Source: Burkholderiaceae bacterium
GTDB lineage: Bacteria; Pseudomonadota; Gammaproteobacteria; Burkholderiales; Burkholderiaceae_D
Reading direction: 5' to 3'
DNA length: 36,592 bases
Assembly: GCA_031291325.1 (NCBI GenBank)
Contig: JARLJG010000043.1
Coordinates: 1 to 36,592, forward strand
Positions 1-8,700 of the stretch are shown one piece after another (position 1 is the first letter of the stretch; every line of letters begins with the position of its first letter). A program made the translations under genes and the position numbers. Under the pieces are notes generated by a model. The model made no database searches, was not told where the DNA came from, and worked only from the letters and a program-made list of their open reading frames with translations.

Positions 1-99
1 ACATTGTTTCAGCGCCCGGATATCGACGCCTCCGCATACCGGAAACGACGACGACAGGTTGAAGAAATGGCGCGAGTCCAGTTGGGATTATTCTCATGA
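1..99 (+). CDS. 3' end of an unidentified gene (partial)
   Basis: The first frame is open from base 1 to a TGA at 97-99, giving a 32-residue C-terminal tail rich in Arg and Lys in its middle (a run of three Arg near residue 16) and ending in LGLFS. The codons look like those of a normal gene in this genome, and the orientation, convergent with rplY, would be ordinary. No domain can be recognised in so short a tail, so I give no function. The frame could also be open by chance over about 100 bases. Confidence 0.35.
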   Translation, partial: TLFQRPDIDASAYRKRRRQVEEMARVQLGLFS

Positions 100-120
100 A
101 TGTCAATAAAATTATCCCGG

Positions 121-203
121 ACAGCAATGCGCGAAGGCGGGGATCCATAAGCCGCTAGCCGGAGCGGATGCCGCATGGATTCCCGCTTTCGCGAGAACGA
201 CGG
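121..203. repeat. Degenerate REP-like inverted repeat
   Basis: Two arms (about 122-147 and 176-203) are imperfect inverted copies of each other around a GC-rich centre. The right arm matches the arm of the cleaner repeat at 11733-11816 at most positions (core ATTCCCGC, then CGCG, ending GACGG). It lies between the partial gene at the left edge and the rplY terminator. It looks like an older, eroded copy of the same dispersed element. Confidence 0.55.
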
Positions 204-295
204 AGGGGAAAATGAATGTTCATCCCAACTTTGAATCGCACCCTAATGCACGATTTACGCAAACGATTATCGCGGAAGCAAGCGTTGCGCACAAT

Positions 296-322
296 AAAAA
301 ACCCGCCACGGTGGGCGGGTTT
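296..322 (-). terminator. Rho-independent terminator of rplY
   Basis: Arms at 299-307 and 314-322 (AAACCCGCC and its complement) form a 9-bp GC-rich stem with a short loop. Read on the minus strand, the stem runs into a T-rich tract made by the A-run at 296-300. It lies about 35 bases past the rplY stop codon and should end the lolB-to-rplY transcription direction. Confidence 0.85.
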
Positions 323-355
323 GCACTGCCGGCCCGAAAGCCGGAACAGGGCGAT

Positions 356-1018
356 TTACTTCTTCGGTGCAGGCGCTGCAGGCGCCTTGGCCGGAGCGGC
401 AGCAGCAGCAGCGGGGGCGGCAGCAACGGCGGCGGCTTCCGCTTCGGCTTCCACTTTACCGGCTGGAACCGATGCGGTGGCGACGGTCGGATTTTCGCTG
501 CCATGCGAGACGGCGCTGACGCCTTCCGGCAATTTGAGGTCGGAAACGTGGATCGAGTGACCGACGTCGATGCCCGACAGGTCGACTTGAACGAATTCCG
601 GCAAATCCTTCGGCAAGCAGGCGATATCCAGATCGGACAACACGTGGCTGATAATGCAGGCATGCAACTTCACAGCCGGCGAAATGTCGGCGTTGATGAA
701 GTGCAGCGGTATCTTGACGTGAATTTTTTGCGTGGCGTCGACGCGTTGAAAGTCGACGTGCAATACGAGTTGCTTATAGGCGTGCAGCTGGAAATCGCGC
801 AGCAAAACCTGTTCTGCCTTGCCGTCGACTTCGAGGTCGAGAATCGACGAATGGAACGCTTCCTTTTTCAATGCGTGGTACAGCGCATTGTGGTCGAGCG
901 CGATGTTCAACGGGGCTGTCGTGCCGCCGTAGACGATGCCGGGTGTCTGGCCAGCAAGGCGCAGGCGGCGGCTCGCTCCGGACCCCTGCTCTTTGCGTGC
1001 AAATGCGATTACTTTCAT
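356..1018 (-). CDS. rplY: 50S ribosomal protein L25, long (CTC/TL5) form
   Basis: This protein binds 5S rRNA in the large ribosomal subunit. The 220-residue product has the L25 beta-barrel domain in its first ~95 residues and the TL5/CTC-type C-terminal beta domain to about residue 185. It then has an Ala/Pro/Lys-rich, low-complexity tail of about 30 residues. That is the long general-stress form rather than the ~95-residue E. coli form. An ATG start is well placed behind a GGAG at about 8 bases. The gene follows prs in the same direction, an order common in proteobacteria; peptidyl-tRNA hydrolase, often next, is not seen in the remaining 300 bases. Confidence 0.95.
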   Translation of the reverse strand: MKVIAFARKEQGSGASRRLRLAGQTPGIVYGGTTAPLNIALDHNALYHALKKEAFHSSILDLEVDGKAEQVLLRDFQLHAYKQLVLHVDFQRVDATQKIHVKIPLHFINADISPAVKLHACIISHVLSDLDIACLPKDLPEFVQVDLSGIDVGHSIHVSDLKLPEGVSAVSHGSENPTVATASVPAGKVEAEAEAAAVAAAPAAAAAAPAKAPAAPAPKK

Positions 1019-1186
1019 GTTGAAGCTCCAAAAAATGCAGGACTATCCGTCCTGCGATAAAAATCCCCCGCGACCAGGGGATTTGACTGTGAGCGCGGCA
1101 TCTGCCGCACCCTGATTTCGGACGATGGCTGCAAAGACTTGCTTTGCCAGCGCCCGTCCCCTTGGTAGGGGAACGTTCTTAAATTC

Positions 1187-2137
1187 TTAATCCGCAAACA
1201 AGGACATCACCGAATCGCCCTTGCAGATGCGCTTGAAAGTCTCGGCCAACAACTCGGCGCACGACAATTGCCGGATCTTGCTGCAAGCCTTGGCGGCCGC
1301 GCTCAGCGGAATCGTGTTGGTGACGACCAGTTCGTCGAGCGGCGAATTGGTAATCCGCTCCATCGCCGGGCCGGACAATACCGGATGCGTGCAATACGCG
1401 ACGACCTTCTTCGCGCCGCGTTCCTTCAATACTTCCGCCGCCTTGGTCAAGGTGCCTGCGGTGTCGACCATGTCGTCCATGATCACGCAGTTGCGGCCTT
1501 CGACTTCGCCGATGATATTCATCACTTCCGACACGTTGGCCTTCGGGCGGCGCTTGTCGATGATGGCCAGATCGCAGCTCAGGCGTTTGGCCAAAGCGCG
1601 CGCGCGCACCACGCCGCCGACGTCCGGCGACACTACCAGCAGGTCGTCGTAATTCTTGGCGACCAGGTCGCCCAACAGGATCGGCGACGCATAAATATTG
1701 TCGACCGGGATGTCGAAGAAGCCCTGGATCTGGTCGGCGTGCAAATCCATGATCAACACGCGCTCGACACCGGCTTCCTGCAACATGTTGGCGACTACCT
1801 TGGCCGAAATGGCAACCCGCGCCGAACGCGGACGGCGATCCTGGCGCGCATAGCCGTAGTACGGAATCGCAGCGGTGATGCGGCCCGCCGATGCGCGCTT
1901 CAACGCGTCGACCATCAGCATGATTTCCATCAAGTGGTCGTTGGTCGGCGCGCAAGTCGATTGCAGCACGAACACGTCCTTGCCGCGCACGTTTTCATTG
2001 ATTTCGACGACTACTTCGCCATCGGAAAATTTCGACACGACCGCTTTGCCGAGCGGAATGCCTAGATGTTTTACAACCCCCGCAGCCAGTTCCGGATTTG
2101 CATTTCCGGTAAAAACCATCAGGTTGTCGAGTGCCAT
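1187..2137 (-). CDS. prs: Ribose-phosphate pyrophosphokinase (PRPP synthetase)
   Basis: This cytoplasmic enzyme makes PRPP from ribose 5-phosphate and ATP for nucleotide, histidine, tryptophan and NAD synthesis. The 316-residue length is typical of class I enzymes. Visible motifs are the ATP-site region [10 protein letters not shown] near residue 100, the metal-binding [11 protein letters not shown] near 130, and the PRPP loop [12 protein letters not shown] near 217-228. The ATG follows an AGGAA-like ribosome site. It lies between tRNA-Gln and rplY on the same strand, and a hairpin in its leader (2168-2213) may end tRNA transcription or shape its own expression. Confidence 0.97.
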   Translation of the reverse strand: MALDNLMVFTGNANPELAAGVVKHLGIPLGKAVVSKFSDGEVVVEINENVRGKDVFVLQSTCAPTNDHLMEIMLMVDALKRASAGRITAAIPYYGYARQDRRPRSARVAISAKVVANMLQEAGVERVLIMDLHADQIQGFFDIPVDNIYASPILLGDLVAKNYDDLLVVSPDVGGVVRARALAKRLSCDLAIIDKRRPKANVSEVMNIIGEVEGRNCVIMDDMVDTAGTLTKAAEVLKERGAKKVVAYCTHPVLSGPAMERITNSPLDELVVTNTIPLSAAAKACSKIRQLSCAELLAETFKRICKGDSVMSLFAD

Positions 2138-2167
2138 TGGGATTCCTAGATACGGTCGTTAAAAGGA

Positions 2168-2213
2168 TTAAAAGCCACCAATACTTGACTAATTTAGTCT
2201 AGCGTTGGCGGCT
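2168..2213 (-). terminator. Hairpin with short T-tract between tRNA-Gln and prs
   Basis: On the minus strand, arms at 2205-2213 and 2173-2181 pair over 9 bp with one G-U. An inner palindrome (GACTAA/TTAGTC) lies in the loop, and the stem runs into TTTT. The structure sits just after the tRNA-Gln gene and about 35 bases before the prs start. It could be a tRNA terminator or a structured prs leader. The T-tract is short, so termination may be partial. Confidence 0.45.
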
Positions 2214-2255
2214 TGCTTTTCATGTTTTACGTACATTTCGACGCATTTTGATAAA

Positions 2256-2332
2256 TGGCAGGGGAAGAAGGATTCGAACCTTCGAATGCTGGAATCAAAA
2301 TCCAGTGCCTTAACCAGCTTGGCGATTCCCCT
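2256..2332 (-). tRNA. tRNA-Gln (anticodon TTG)
   Basis: A complete cloverleaf can be folded: acceptor stem AGGGGAA/TTCCCCT, an anticodon stem CTGGA/TCCAG with loop TTTTGAT (anticodon at 2296-2298), and a T-arm with GGTTCGAATCC. The discriminator G and CCA end are encoded (2256-2259). It reads CAA and, by wobble, CAG codons. Its place between ispE and prs on the same strand is a conserved arrangement in betaproteobacteria. Confidence 0.96.
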
Positions 2333-2424
2333 ACGCAACCGGGCGTTTGCCGCTGCATTGTCGCCTGTGTGGCGCTTAAACTTGCGTTCAAACAAAACAT
2401 ATGCAACGTCAAACAAATATTTGA

Positions 2425-3294
2425 CTACGACTTCTGCAAGTCCGCCAGAGGGTGTCGAGCCAAGGCTTTGGCTTTCCACGCTTTCCAATGTGCAGGAACC
2501 GATTCGAGCGCTTCATCGGCTTTGCCTTCCTGCGCAAAACCACAAAACACGCAGGCGCCGGAACCAGTCATCCGCGCATCTCCATATCGGCCTAGCCATT
2601 CGATGGCTTCGGCAATGGGCGGGAATAACTTGCACGCCACGACTTGCAGGTCGTTTTTTCCGTAACCAGCTATGGCTCTGGAAAAGTCCGTTATTTTGAC
2701 CGGTTTCGAGTCCCTTGTCAATTCCGGTGAAGAAAATATTCTTGCGGTCGGCACGCTGACCCCCGGTTCGATCACCACGAACCAGGTCGGCGGTGTATCG
2801 ATCGCTTGCATCCGCTCGCCGATTCCTTCGGCAAAGGCATTGCGTCCAAAGATGAAAAACGGCACGTCGGCGCCCAATTGCAAGCCCAGGTCCATCAATT
2901 CCTGGCGCGTCAATCCGGTTTGCCACAAGTGGTCGAGCGCCATCAGCGTGGTCGCGGCGTCGGACGAGCCGCCGCCCAAGCCGCCGCCCATCGGCAACCG
3001 CTTGTCGATGGCGATGTCGGCGCCGAATGCTTTTCCGGGAAATTTTGCAGTAGCCGCAGCTTGCAGCAAGCGTGCCGCGCGCACGATCAAGTCGGATTCC
3101 GCCGGCACGCCGGCCAGCTCCGTGGTGCGCACGATATGGTCGTCGTCGCGCAAACTGAAATGCAAGAGATCGCCATGATCGATCAACTGGAACGCCGTTT
3201 GCAGCAAATGGTAGCCGTCCGGGCGGCGACCGACCACGTGCAGAAACAGGTTGAGTTTGGCCGGGGCCGGGCAATTGCGTAGGCTGGTAGGCAT
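2425..3294 (-). CDS. ispE: 4-diphosphocytidyl-2-C-methyl-D-erythritol kinase
   Basis: IspE phosphorylates CDP-methylerythritol in the MEP pathway to isoprenoids, using ATP. The 289-residue protein is a GHMP kinase of normal length. It has the substrate-side [12 protein letters not shown] at residues 9-20, the glycine-rich ATP loop [12 protein letters not shown] near 105-116, and GADVPFF near 140 with the catalytic Asp. It starts 2 bases after the lolB stop, so the two are probably one transcript, and the tRNA-Gln gene follows. The products feed the quinones made by the ubi genes later in the window. Confidence 0.96.
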   Translation of the reverse strand: MPTSLRNCPAPAKLNLFLHVVGRRPDGYHLLQTAFQLIDHGDLLHFSLRDDDHIVRTTELAGVPAESDLIVRAARLLQAAATAKFPGKAFGADIAIDKRLPMGGGLGGGSSDAATTLMALDHLWQTGLTRQELMDLGLQLGADVPFFIFGRNAFAEGIGERMQAIDTPPTWFVVIEPGVSVPTARIFSSPELTRDSKPVKITDFSRAIAGYGKNDLQVVACKLFPPIAEAIEWLGRYGDARMTGSGACVFCGFAQEGKADEALESVPAHWKAWKAKALARHPLADLQKS

Positions 3295-3296
3295 TT

Positions 3297-3956
3297 TTAG
3301 TTAGTGTGAGCTTGCCAACTGGTGACGATCAAGCGCATCGCAACCTTGCCGGCCTCTGCCGTATCGCGTTCCATGTCGATGCGTTTGGGGACGTTTTGCA
3401 TGCCGACATCATTGTCGTCTTGCCAAGTGAGGTATTTGATGCGCCAGCCGTCGCGCGTGGCGATGGTAGCAGTCGTTGCCGGCGTCGCCAGGATGCGTGT
3501 GCCGGCCGCGTCGACCGCATAGGCTTGCAGCCAATCGCGCAGATTGGAAATCGGCAGCGGCCAACCGAGCGCCTGCTCGACCAGAGCATCGACATTGGCG
3601 GCGCTGCGCGGCGCCTGGTCGGACTGGGTCAGTGTGGCATGATCGGCGTCGACGACGATGGTGGCCACGGTTTGCCCAAGCGGCGATTGCAACGTGACGG
3701 TGGTTGCCTGCGGCGTCTGTGCCCAAGTGAAATTGCCGCTCCACGACTCCGGTTTGGCGCTGCGCTGGAACTGCGCGGTAAAGCGCCCGCCGATGTCGAC
3801 CGACTCGCTATAGGCGTGCGGCACTACCTGCATGCTGCCGGCGGGCGGCGAGTGCTGCAGATTGGCGCATCCGGCCAGCGCCAAGGTCGCGGCCAGGGCA
3901 ACTGCGACGTAGCGGCAACGCCAACGCGCGCCGCGCTTGAAAACGGCTTGCTTCAC
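3297..3956 (-). CDS. lolB: Outer-membrane lipoprotein insertion protein LolB
   Basis: LolB is itself an outer-membrane lipoprotein that receives lipoproteins from LolA and inserts them in the outer membrane. I chose the GTG at 3956 because it overlaps the upstream stop as GTGA and gives a sensible signal peptide: basic residues, a hydrophobic stretch, then the lipobox LAGC with Cys30. The mature part has the LolB-type beta-sheet pattern, including W-x-G-x-F-x-W and a '[13 protein letters not shown]' segment. The product is 219 residues, close to the usual length. A longer ATG-started frame exists but its first 25 codons lie over the neighbour gene. It is translationally coupled to the TPR gene and followed directly by ispE. 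Confidence 0.88.
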   Translation of the reverse strand: MKQAVFKRGARWRCRYVAVALAATLALAGCANLQHSPPAGSMQVVPHAYSESVDIGGRFTAQFQRSAKPESWSGNFTWAQTPQATTVTLQSPLGQTVATIVVDADHATLTQSDQAPRSAANVDALVEQALGWPLPISNLRDWLQAYAVDAAGTRILATPATTATIATRDGWRIKYLTWQDDNDVGMQNVPKRIDMERDTAEAGKVAMRLIVTSWQAHTN

Positions 3957-5740
3957 AGGCTCACGTGCAGGCGCGCCAAAGTGCTCTTGAGCGAATCGTT
4001 GCCTGGGTCCTTGCTGCCGACTTCGCGCCAAATCTTATGCGCATCCGCCTTTTGTCCCCTGGCCCACAGCACCTCGCCCAAATGCACGGCGATTTCCGGG
4101 TCTTGCTTGAGGGTATAGGCGTGGCGCAATAATTCTTCCGCTTCCTTCAGCTTGCCGAGCCGGAATTGCACCCACCCCATGCTATCGATGATGAAGGGAT
4201 CGTCTGGCGCCAGTTTCAATGCGGTCTCAATCAAGGTATACGCTTCGTCGAGGCGGATATTGCGTTCGGCGAAGGTATAGCCCAGCGCGTTATACGCTTG
4301 CTGGTTTTGCGGAGCAAGCGCGATGATTTTGCGCAAACTGGTTTCGCAGATGTCGATCTGATTGACTTTCTCGGCATCCATCGCGTAGTCGTACAGCAAA
4401 TCGGTGTTGTCCGGGAAGCGCTTGATGCCCGCTTCCAGCACCGTCATCGCTTCCGCCATCCGGTTGGCGTCGCGCAGGATTTGCGCTTCCGCCGCAACCA
4501 CCTGAATTTGCTGGGGCACATCGGTCGGCGTCAGATCGGTCAGCAATTTGCGCGCGCCGGCCAGATTGCCGTCCTTGGCGAAAATTTCCGCGCGCCGGAT
4601 TTGCACGCCGACATACGCCTCGGGCGAGTCGACTTGATCCAGCCAGCGCAACGCCGCCTGGTTATCCTTGCGATCCTCGGCAATTTGCGACAGCAGCAGC
4701 AAGGCCGAAGTCGGGTCGCGCTCGTCGCCGGGGTGGCTGGCCAGCACATCGAGGAAAGTCTTCAGATGGCGTTCCGCCGCCTTTTGATCGGTGGTCTGGA
4801 TTTCCAGGATGCTCAGCATGTACAGCACGGCCAAGTCGTCCGGTTGCGCCTTGAGCAGCGTCTCGAACTCATGTTCGGCTTCCTTGTAGCGCTTTTGCTC
4901 GATCAGAATCCGCGCATAGGTAATCCTGAGATCTTTCGCCGCCGGATGCGCGGCGATGAATTTGGACAGGAATTTCAATGCGGCGTTCTTGTCGGGATTG
5001 ATTTGCGCCAGTAGCAGTGCCGCTTGTTCGGAATCGGGCTTGGCCTTCAACGCGGTCTGCGCTTCGGTTTTGGCGCGCGCTTCGTCGCCCTTGCCGGCGG
5101 CGGCATAGGCGAGCGCCAGATGCGCTTCCGGCAAATCCAGGTAGGGCGCCATCAAGTCTTCCAGCGTGCCGAACGCAGCGTCCTTGTCTTTGGCGTGCGA
5201 CAGCAAGCGCTCGATTTGAAAAATCAAGATGCCGCGCGATTGCGGCGGCGCGTCTTTCAGGCCGATTTCGAGGACGGCTTGCGCTTCGTCCATGCGGTTC
5301 GCCATCACCACCGAGTTCAGGTAGTTTTGCGTCGCCTCTTCCGAGTGCGGCGCCAACATGCGCCAGAGCCGGCTGGCCGCCAGTGCTTCGTCCGGCTGTT
5401 TGGCGACCCAAGCCATTTCGAACGCCCGTTGCGCCAGACGCGGATCGTGTGTGTGCTGGGCGGCAGAATAAGTGGTGGCGATAGCCGCCTGGTAGTCGCC
5501 GCGCTGGAAGGCGACTTCGGCTGCCAGCAATTGGAACATCAGTTCGCTCGTCAGCGGCACCGCCGGCAGTTCGTCGACCGTGGTTTTCCCCGTTGACTGA
5601 TCGATCGCGCCGGGGTTGGTTGTTGCGCCAACCCCGGCGGGGTTATCCGTAGCCAGCGGCGCGGGCGAGGTCGGCTGGTGCAAACCTGCGCACGCAGACA
5701 ATAGGGTTGACAGCGTTACAATGACGAGGGCGTTTTTCAA
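3953..5740 (-). CDS. TPR-repeat lipoprotein
   Basis: This 595-residue protein is built mostly of tetratricopeptide helices, from about residue 60 to the C-terminus; clear TPR units lie near the end (for example ALGYTFAERNIRLDEA and DSMGWVQFRLGKLKEAEELL). Genes of this type precede lolB in many betaproteobacteria and their role is not established. The frame stays open far upstream, but that part runs antisense through mutM. I therefore place the start at the TTG at 5740, which gives a short signal peptide with lipobox LSAC and Cys17. Function is inferred only as an envelope scaffold. The start codon is the least certain point. Confidence 0.82.
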   Translation of the reverse strand: MKNALVIVTLSTLLSACAGLHQPTSPAPLATDNPAGVGATTNPGAIDQSTGKTTVDELPAVPLTSELMFQLLAAEVAFQRGDYQAAIATTYSAAQHTHDPRLAQRAFEMAWVAKQPDEALAASRLWRMLAPHSEEATQNYLNSVVMANRMDEAQAVLEIGLKDAPPQSRGILIFQIERLLSHAKDKDAAFGTLEDLMAPYLDLPEAHLALAYAAAGKGDEARAKTEAQTALKAKPDSEQAALLLAQINPDKNAALKFLSKFIAAHPAAKDLRITYARILIEQKRYKEAEHEFETLLKAQPDDLAVLYMLSILEIQTTDQKAAERHLKTFLDVLASHPGDERDPTSALLLLSQIAEDRKDNQAALRWLDQVDSPEAYVGVQIRRAEIFAKDGNLAGARKLLTDLTPTDVPQQIQVVAAEAQILRDANRMAEAMTVLEAGIKRFPDNTDLLYDYAMDAEKVNQIDICETSLRKIIALAPQNQQAYNALGYTFAERNIRLDEAYTLIETALKLAPDDPFIIDSMGWVQFRLGKLKEAEELLRHAYTLKQDPEIAVHLGEVLWARGQKADAHKIWREVGSKDPGNDSLKSTLARLHVSL

Positions 5741-5866
5741 TGGAAGATCCAGACTGAATGCATAATGATTGATTTTACGCCCAACCAGCCTGCAATGCGC
5801 GCCGATCGCGCGCGGGCGCATTCTTGTAATTTGTAAAATTCTGTTGCTACCCGGAGTTCCAACCTT

Positions 5867-6688
5867 ATGCCCGAATTGCCAGAAGTCGAAGTGACGCGTC
5901 GAGGCGTGCAACCTCATATCCAGGATCGCCGGGTCAGCGCGGTGATCTTGCGGCATAGCGGCTTGCGCTGGCCGTTTCCTGCCGACCTGGAAAACACGCT
6001 GCGCGGACGCACGGTGCGCAGCGTCGGTCGGCGCGGCAAGTATTTGCTGCTCGGATTCGATCATGGAACCCTGATTATCCATCTCGGCATGTCGGGTCAT
6101 CTGCGCATCCTGCCGGCCGGCACGGCGCCGCAAAAGCATGACCATGTCGACCTGGTGCTGGGCGACCAGTTGTTGCGCATGAACGACCCGCGCCGCTTTG
6201 GCGCAGTGCTATGGCATGACGCCGCATTGGGCGACGTCGAAAACCATTTGCTCATTCGCGGCCTGGGCGTGGAACCGCTGGAAGACGGTTTTTCTGCGCA
6301 ATTGCTGTATCGGATGACGCGCAAACGCAATGCGCCGATCAAACAAGTGTTGCTGGCCGGCGATATCGTGGTCGGCGTTGGCAATATCTACGCTTCGGAA
6401 AGCCTGTTTCGCGCCGGCATCAATCCGAAAACGTCGGCGCAACGAATCGGCTTGGCGCGCTACGTCAAATTGGAACAGGCGATCCGCGCGATTTTGGCGG
6501 CGGCAATCGAGCAAGGCGGCAGCACTTTGCGCGATTTTATTGCGGTAAACGGGCAATCGGGTTATTTTCAACAGAATTACTTCGTATATGATCGCGCCGG
6601 GCTGCCTTGCCGCGTGTGCGGCGCGCCGGTGCGGCAAATCAAGCAGGGCCAGCGCTCGACGTTTTATTGTGTAAATTGTCAAAAATGA
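5867..6688 (+). CDS. mutM: Formamidopyrimidine-DNA glycosylase (Fpg)
   Basis: MutM excises 8-oxoguanine and ring-opened purines and nicks the resulting abasic site. The 273-residue protein begins MPELPEVE, with the catalytic Pro2 and Glu3 in place. It has the conserved Lys in GRRGKYLLL near residue 60 and ends in a zinc finger with two CxxC pairs (CRVC...CVNC). The ATG lies behind a GGAG about 10 bases upstream, and an AT-rich stretch with TAAAAT at about 5836-5841 could be its -10 box. It is divergent from the TPR gene. MutY, which removes A opposite 8-oxoG, is two genes downstream. Confidence 0.97.
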   Translation: MPELPEVEVTRRGVQPHIQDRRVSAVILRHSGLRWPFPADLENTLRGRTVRSVGRRGKYLLLGFDHGTLIIHLGMSGHLRILPAGTAPQKHDHVDLVLGDQLLRMNDPRRFGAVLWHDAALGDVENHLLIRGLGVEPLEDGFSAQLLYRMTRKRNAPIKQVLLAGDIVVGVGNIYASESLFRAGINPKTSAQRIGLARYVKLEQAIRAILAAAIEQGGSTLRDFIAVNGQSGYFQQNYFVYDRAGLPCRVCGAPVRQIKQGQRSTFYCVNCQK

Positions 6689-6759
6689 GCGCCGGTGCTA
6701 GTGTAACGCTTGGTAAAATGGAAATGGCGGCTGGCAAAACAGAGTAAATTGGGGAAAAT

Positions 6760-8700
6760 GTGAGTAATCTGGTCCGAAACTTCCAGGAATATAGCAAGTG
6801 GCGCAGCGAGGTGATGGTGGCATTGGACCGCTATCGTCGGTATGTGGCGACATCCGATTTGGCCGACGCTTCCAGCGACCAGCGTTTTTCCCGCGCCATT
6901 GCGCGTCTGGTCGACGACAAGCTGTCGATTGCCTTCGTCGCCGAATTTTCGCGCGGCAAGTCGGAACTGATCAATGCGATTTTCTTCGCCGACTACGGCC
7001 AACGGATTTTGCCGTCGTCGGCCGGGCGGACCACGATGTGCCCGACCGAATTGCTGTACGACGAAACCTTTCCGCCGTCGATACGCCTGCTGCCGATCGA
7101 AACCAGGGCGCAGCCGCAATCGACTGCCGAGTTCAAGGAACAAAGCAACGCCTGGACCGTGCTGCCGCTGGACATTTCATCCGGCGACGGCATGCTCGAA
7201 GCGTTCAAGCAAGTCAGTTTGACCAAGCGCGTCAGCGTGGAAGACGCCAAACGCTTCGGCTTGTACCATGAAGACGACCCCGACATTGCGCTGGCGGTCG
7301 ATGAAAACGGCATGGTCGAGATTTCCCGCTGGCGCCACGCCATCGTCAATTTTCCGCATCCATTGTTGAAGCAGGGCCTGGTCATCATCGATACGCCGGG
7401 CCTGAACGCAATCGGCACCGAACCGGAACTGACGCTCAACCTGATTCCGAACGCGCACGCGGTATTGTTCATCCTGGCGGCCGACACCGGCGTGACCAAG
7501 AGCGACATCGAAGTGTGGCGGCAGCACATCGGCGGCACCGGCGCGGCGCGCCTGGTGGTGCTCAACAAAATCGACAGCATGTGGGACGAATTGCGCACAC
7601 CGGAAGAGGTGGAGGAGCAAATCAAGCATCAAATCACCAGCGCCGCCCACAATCTGGGCTTGTCGGAAAAGCAAGTGTACCCGGTCTCTGCGCAAAAGGG
7701 CCTGGTTGCCAAGATCAACGACGACGCCGAGCTGTTGGCCAAGAGCCGTCTGCCGTTGCTGGAAGATGCGCTGTCGAATCAACTGATCCCCGCCAAGCAG
7801 CAAATCATCCGGCGGCAGTTGGATACGGAAGTGAGCGAACTGACCGCCGCCAAGCGGCAGTTGCTGGCGTCGCGCATGCGCAACGTGGTCGAACAATTGG
7901 TCGAATTGAAGAGCTTGCGCGGCAAGAACAACAACATCATCGAACACATGATGAAGCGCATCGATTTCGAGAAAAAGGAATTCGACAGCAGCCTGCTGAA
8001 GTTGCAGGGCACGCGCGCCGTGTTCACCCGCCTGTCGAACGAAGTGTTCACCGACCTCGGGATGGATATCCTGAAGGATGAAATCCGCAAGACGCGCGAC
8101 GCGATGGAAAAGAGCAAGTTCTCGGCCGGCTTGCTGAGCGCGGTCAAGCATTTCTTTGCAGAGATTCAGCGCAACCTCGGCACGTCCGGGCAAAAAACCG
8201 ATGAAATCACGGAAATGATGACGGTGATGTACCGCAAATTTTCGACCGAGCACGGCTTGGCGTTGTCGACGCCGATGCCGTTTTCGCTTGACAAGTATCG
8301 CAACGAAATCGCGCTGATCGAAAGCATTTATCACAAGCAGTTCGGCGCAGCCACGCTGATGACCGCGCCCAAGGTCGTGTTGATGCAAAAATTCTTCGAC
8401 TCGATCGCCTCGCGCGTCAAGCATAGCTACCTGCAAGCCAACCGCGACGTCGAAGCCTGGCTGAAGGTAGTCATGGCCCCGCTGGAGGCGCAAATCGGCG
8501 AACACAAGTTGCAATTGAAGCGCCGCCGCCAATCGATCGAGCGCATCCACATCGCCACCGAAAGCCTGGAAGAAAAGGTCGCCGCGTTCGAGCAGATGCA
8601 TGACGACCTGGAAAAGCAGCAGAAGAGTTTGCTGGCGCTGGAAAACGAATTGAAAAACACGATCAACGCGAAACTGGCGTCGCTGCGCGTCGCCGCCTGA
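6760..8700 (+). CDS. Dynamin-like GTPase
   Basis: This 646-residue protein has a large GTPase domain followed by long helical segments. Visible motifs are the P-loop AEFSRGKS at 61-68, a switch I region SAGRTTMCPTEL near 87-98, G3 DTPG at 211-214 and G4 NKID at 269-272. Residues ~360-640 look like heptad-rich helices, as in bacterial dynamin-like proteins. The first Gly of the GxxxxGKS pattern is Ala. There is no clear transmembrane segment. The start is GTG behind GGGGA. Its TGA overlaps the mutY ATG by one base, implying coupled translation. The substrate and membrane target are unknown; a link to DNA repair is suggested by position only. Confidence 0.88.
   Translation: MSNLVRNFQEYSKWRSEVMVALDRYRRYVATSDLADASSDQRFSRAIARLVDDKLSIAFVAEFSRGKSELINAIFFADYGQRILPSSAGRTTMCPTELLYDETFPPSIRLLPIETRAQPQSTAEFKEQSNAWTVLPLDISSGDGMLEAFKQVSLTKRVSVEDAKRFGLYHEDDPDIALAVDENGMVEISRWRHAIVNFPHPLLKQGLVIIDTPGLNAIGTEPELTLNLIPNAHAVLFILAADTGVTKSDIEVWRQHIGGTGAARLVVLNKIDSMWDELRTPEEVEEQIKHQITSAAHNLGLSEKQVYPVSAQKGLVAKINDDAELLAKSRLPLLEDALSNQLIPAKQQIIRRQLDTEVSELTAAKRQLLASRMRNVVEQLVELKSLRGKNNNIIEHMMKRIDFEKKEFDSSLLKLQGTRAVFTRLSNEVFTDLGMDILKDEIRKTRDAMEKSKFSAGLLSAVKHFFAEIQRNLGTSGQKTDEITEMMTVMYRKFSTEHGLALSTPMPFSLDKYRNEIALIESIYHKQFGAATLMTAPKVVLMQKFFDSIASRVKHSYLQANRDVEAWLKVVMAPLEAQIGEHKLQLKRRRQSIERIHIATESLEEKVAAFEQMHDDLEKQQKSLLALENELKNTINAKLASLRVAA

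Noticed and set aside
212-1060. Plus-strand 282-codon open frame over rplY
   Set aside because: Antisense of a clear L25 gene; Gly/Ser/Arg-rich low complexity from the Ala-rich tail codons.
5741-6145. N-terminal extension of the TPR protein to 730 residues
   Set aside because: It runs antisense through mutM, would place the lipobox in mid-protein, and has no family-like sequence.
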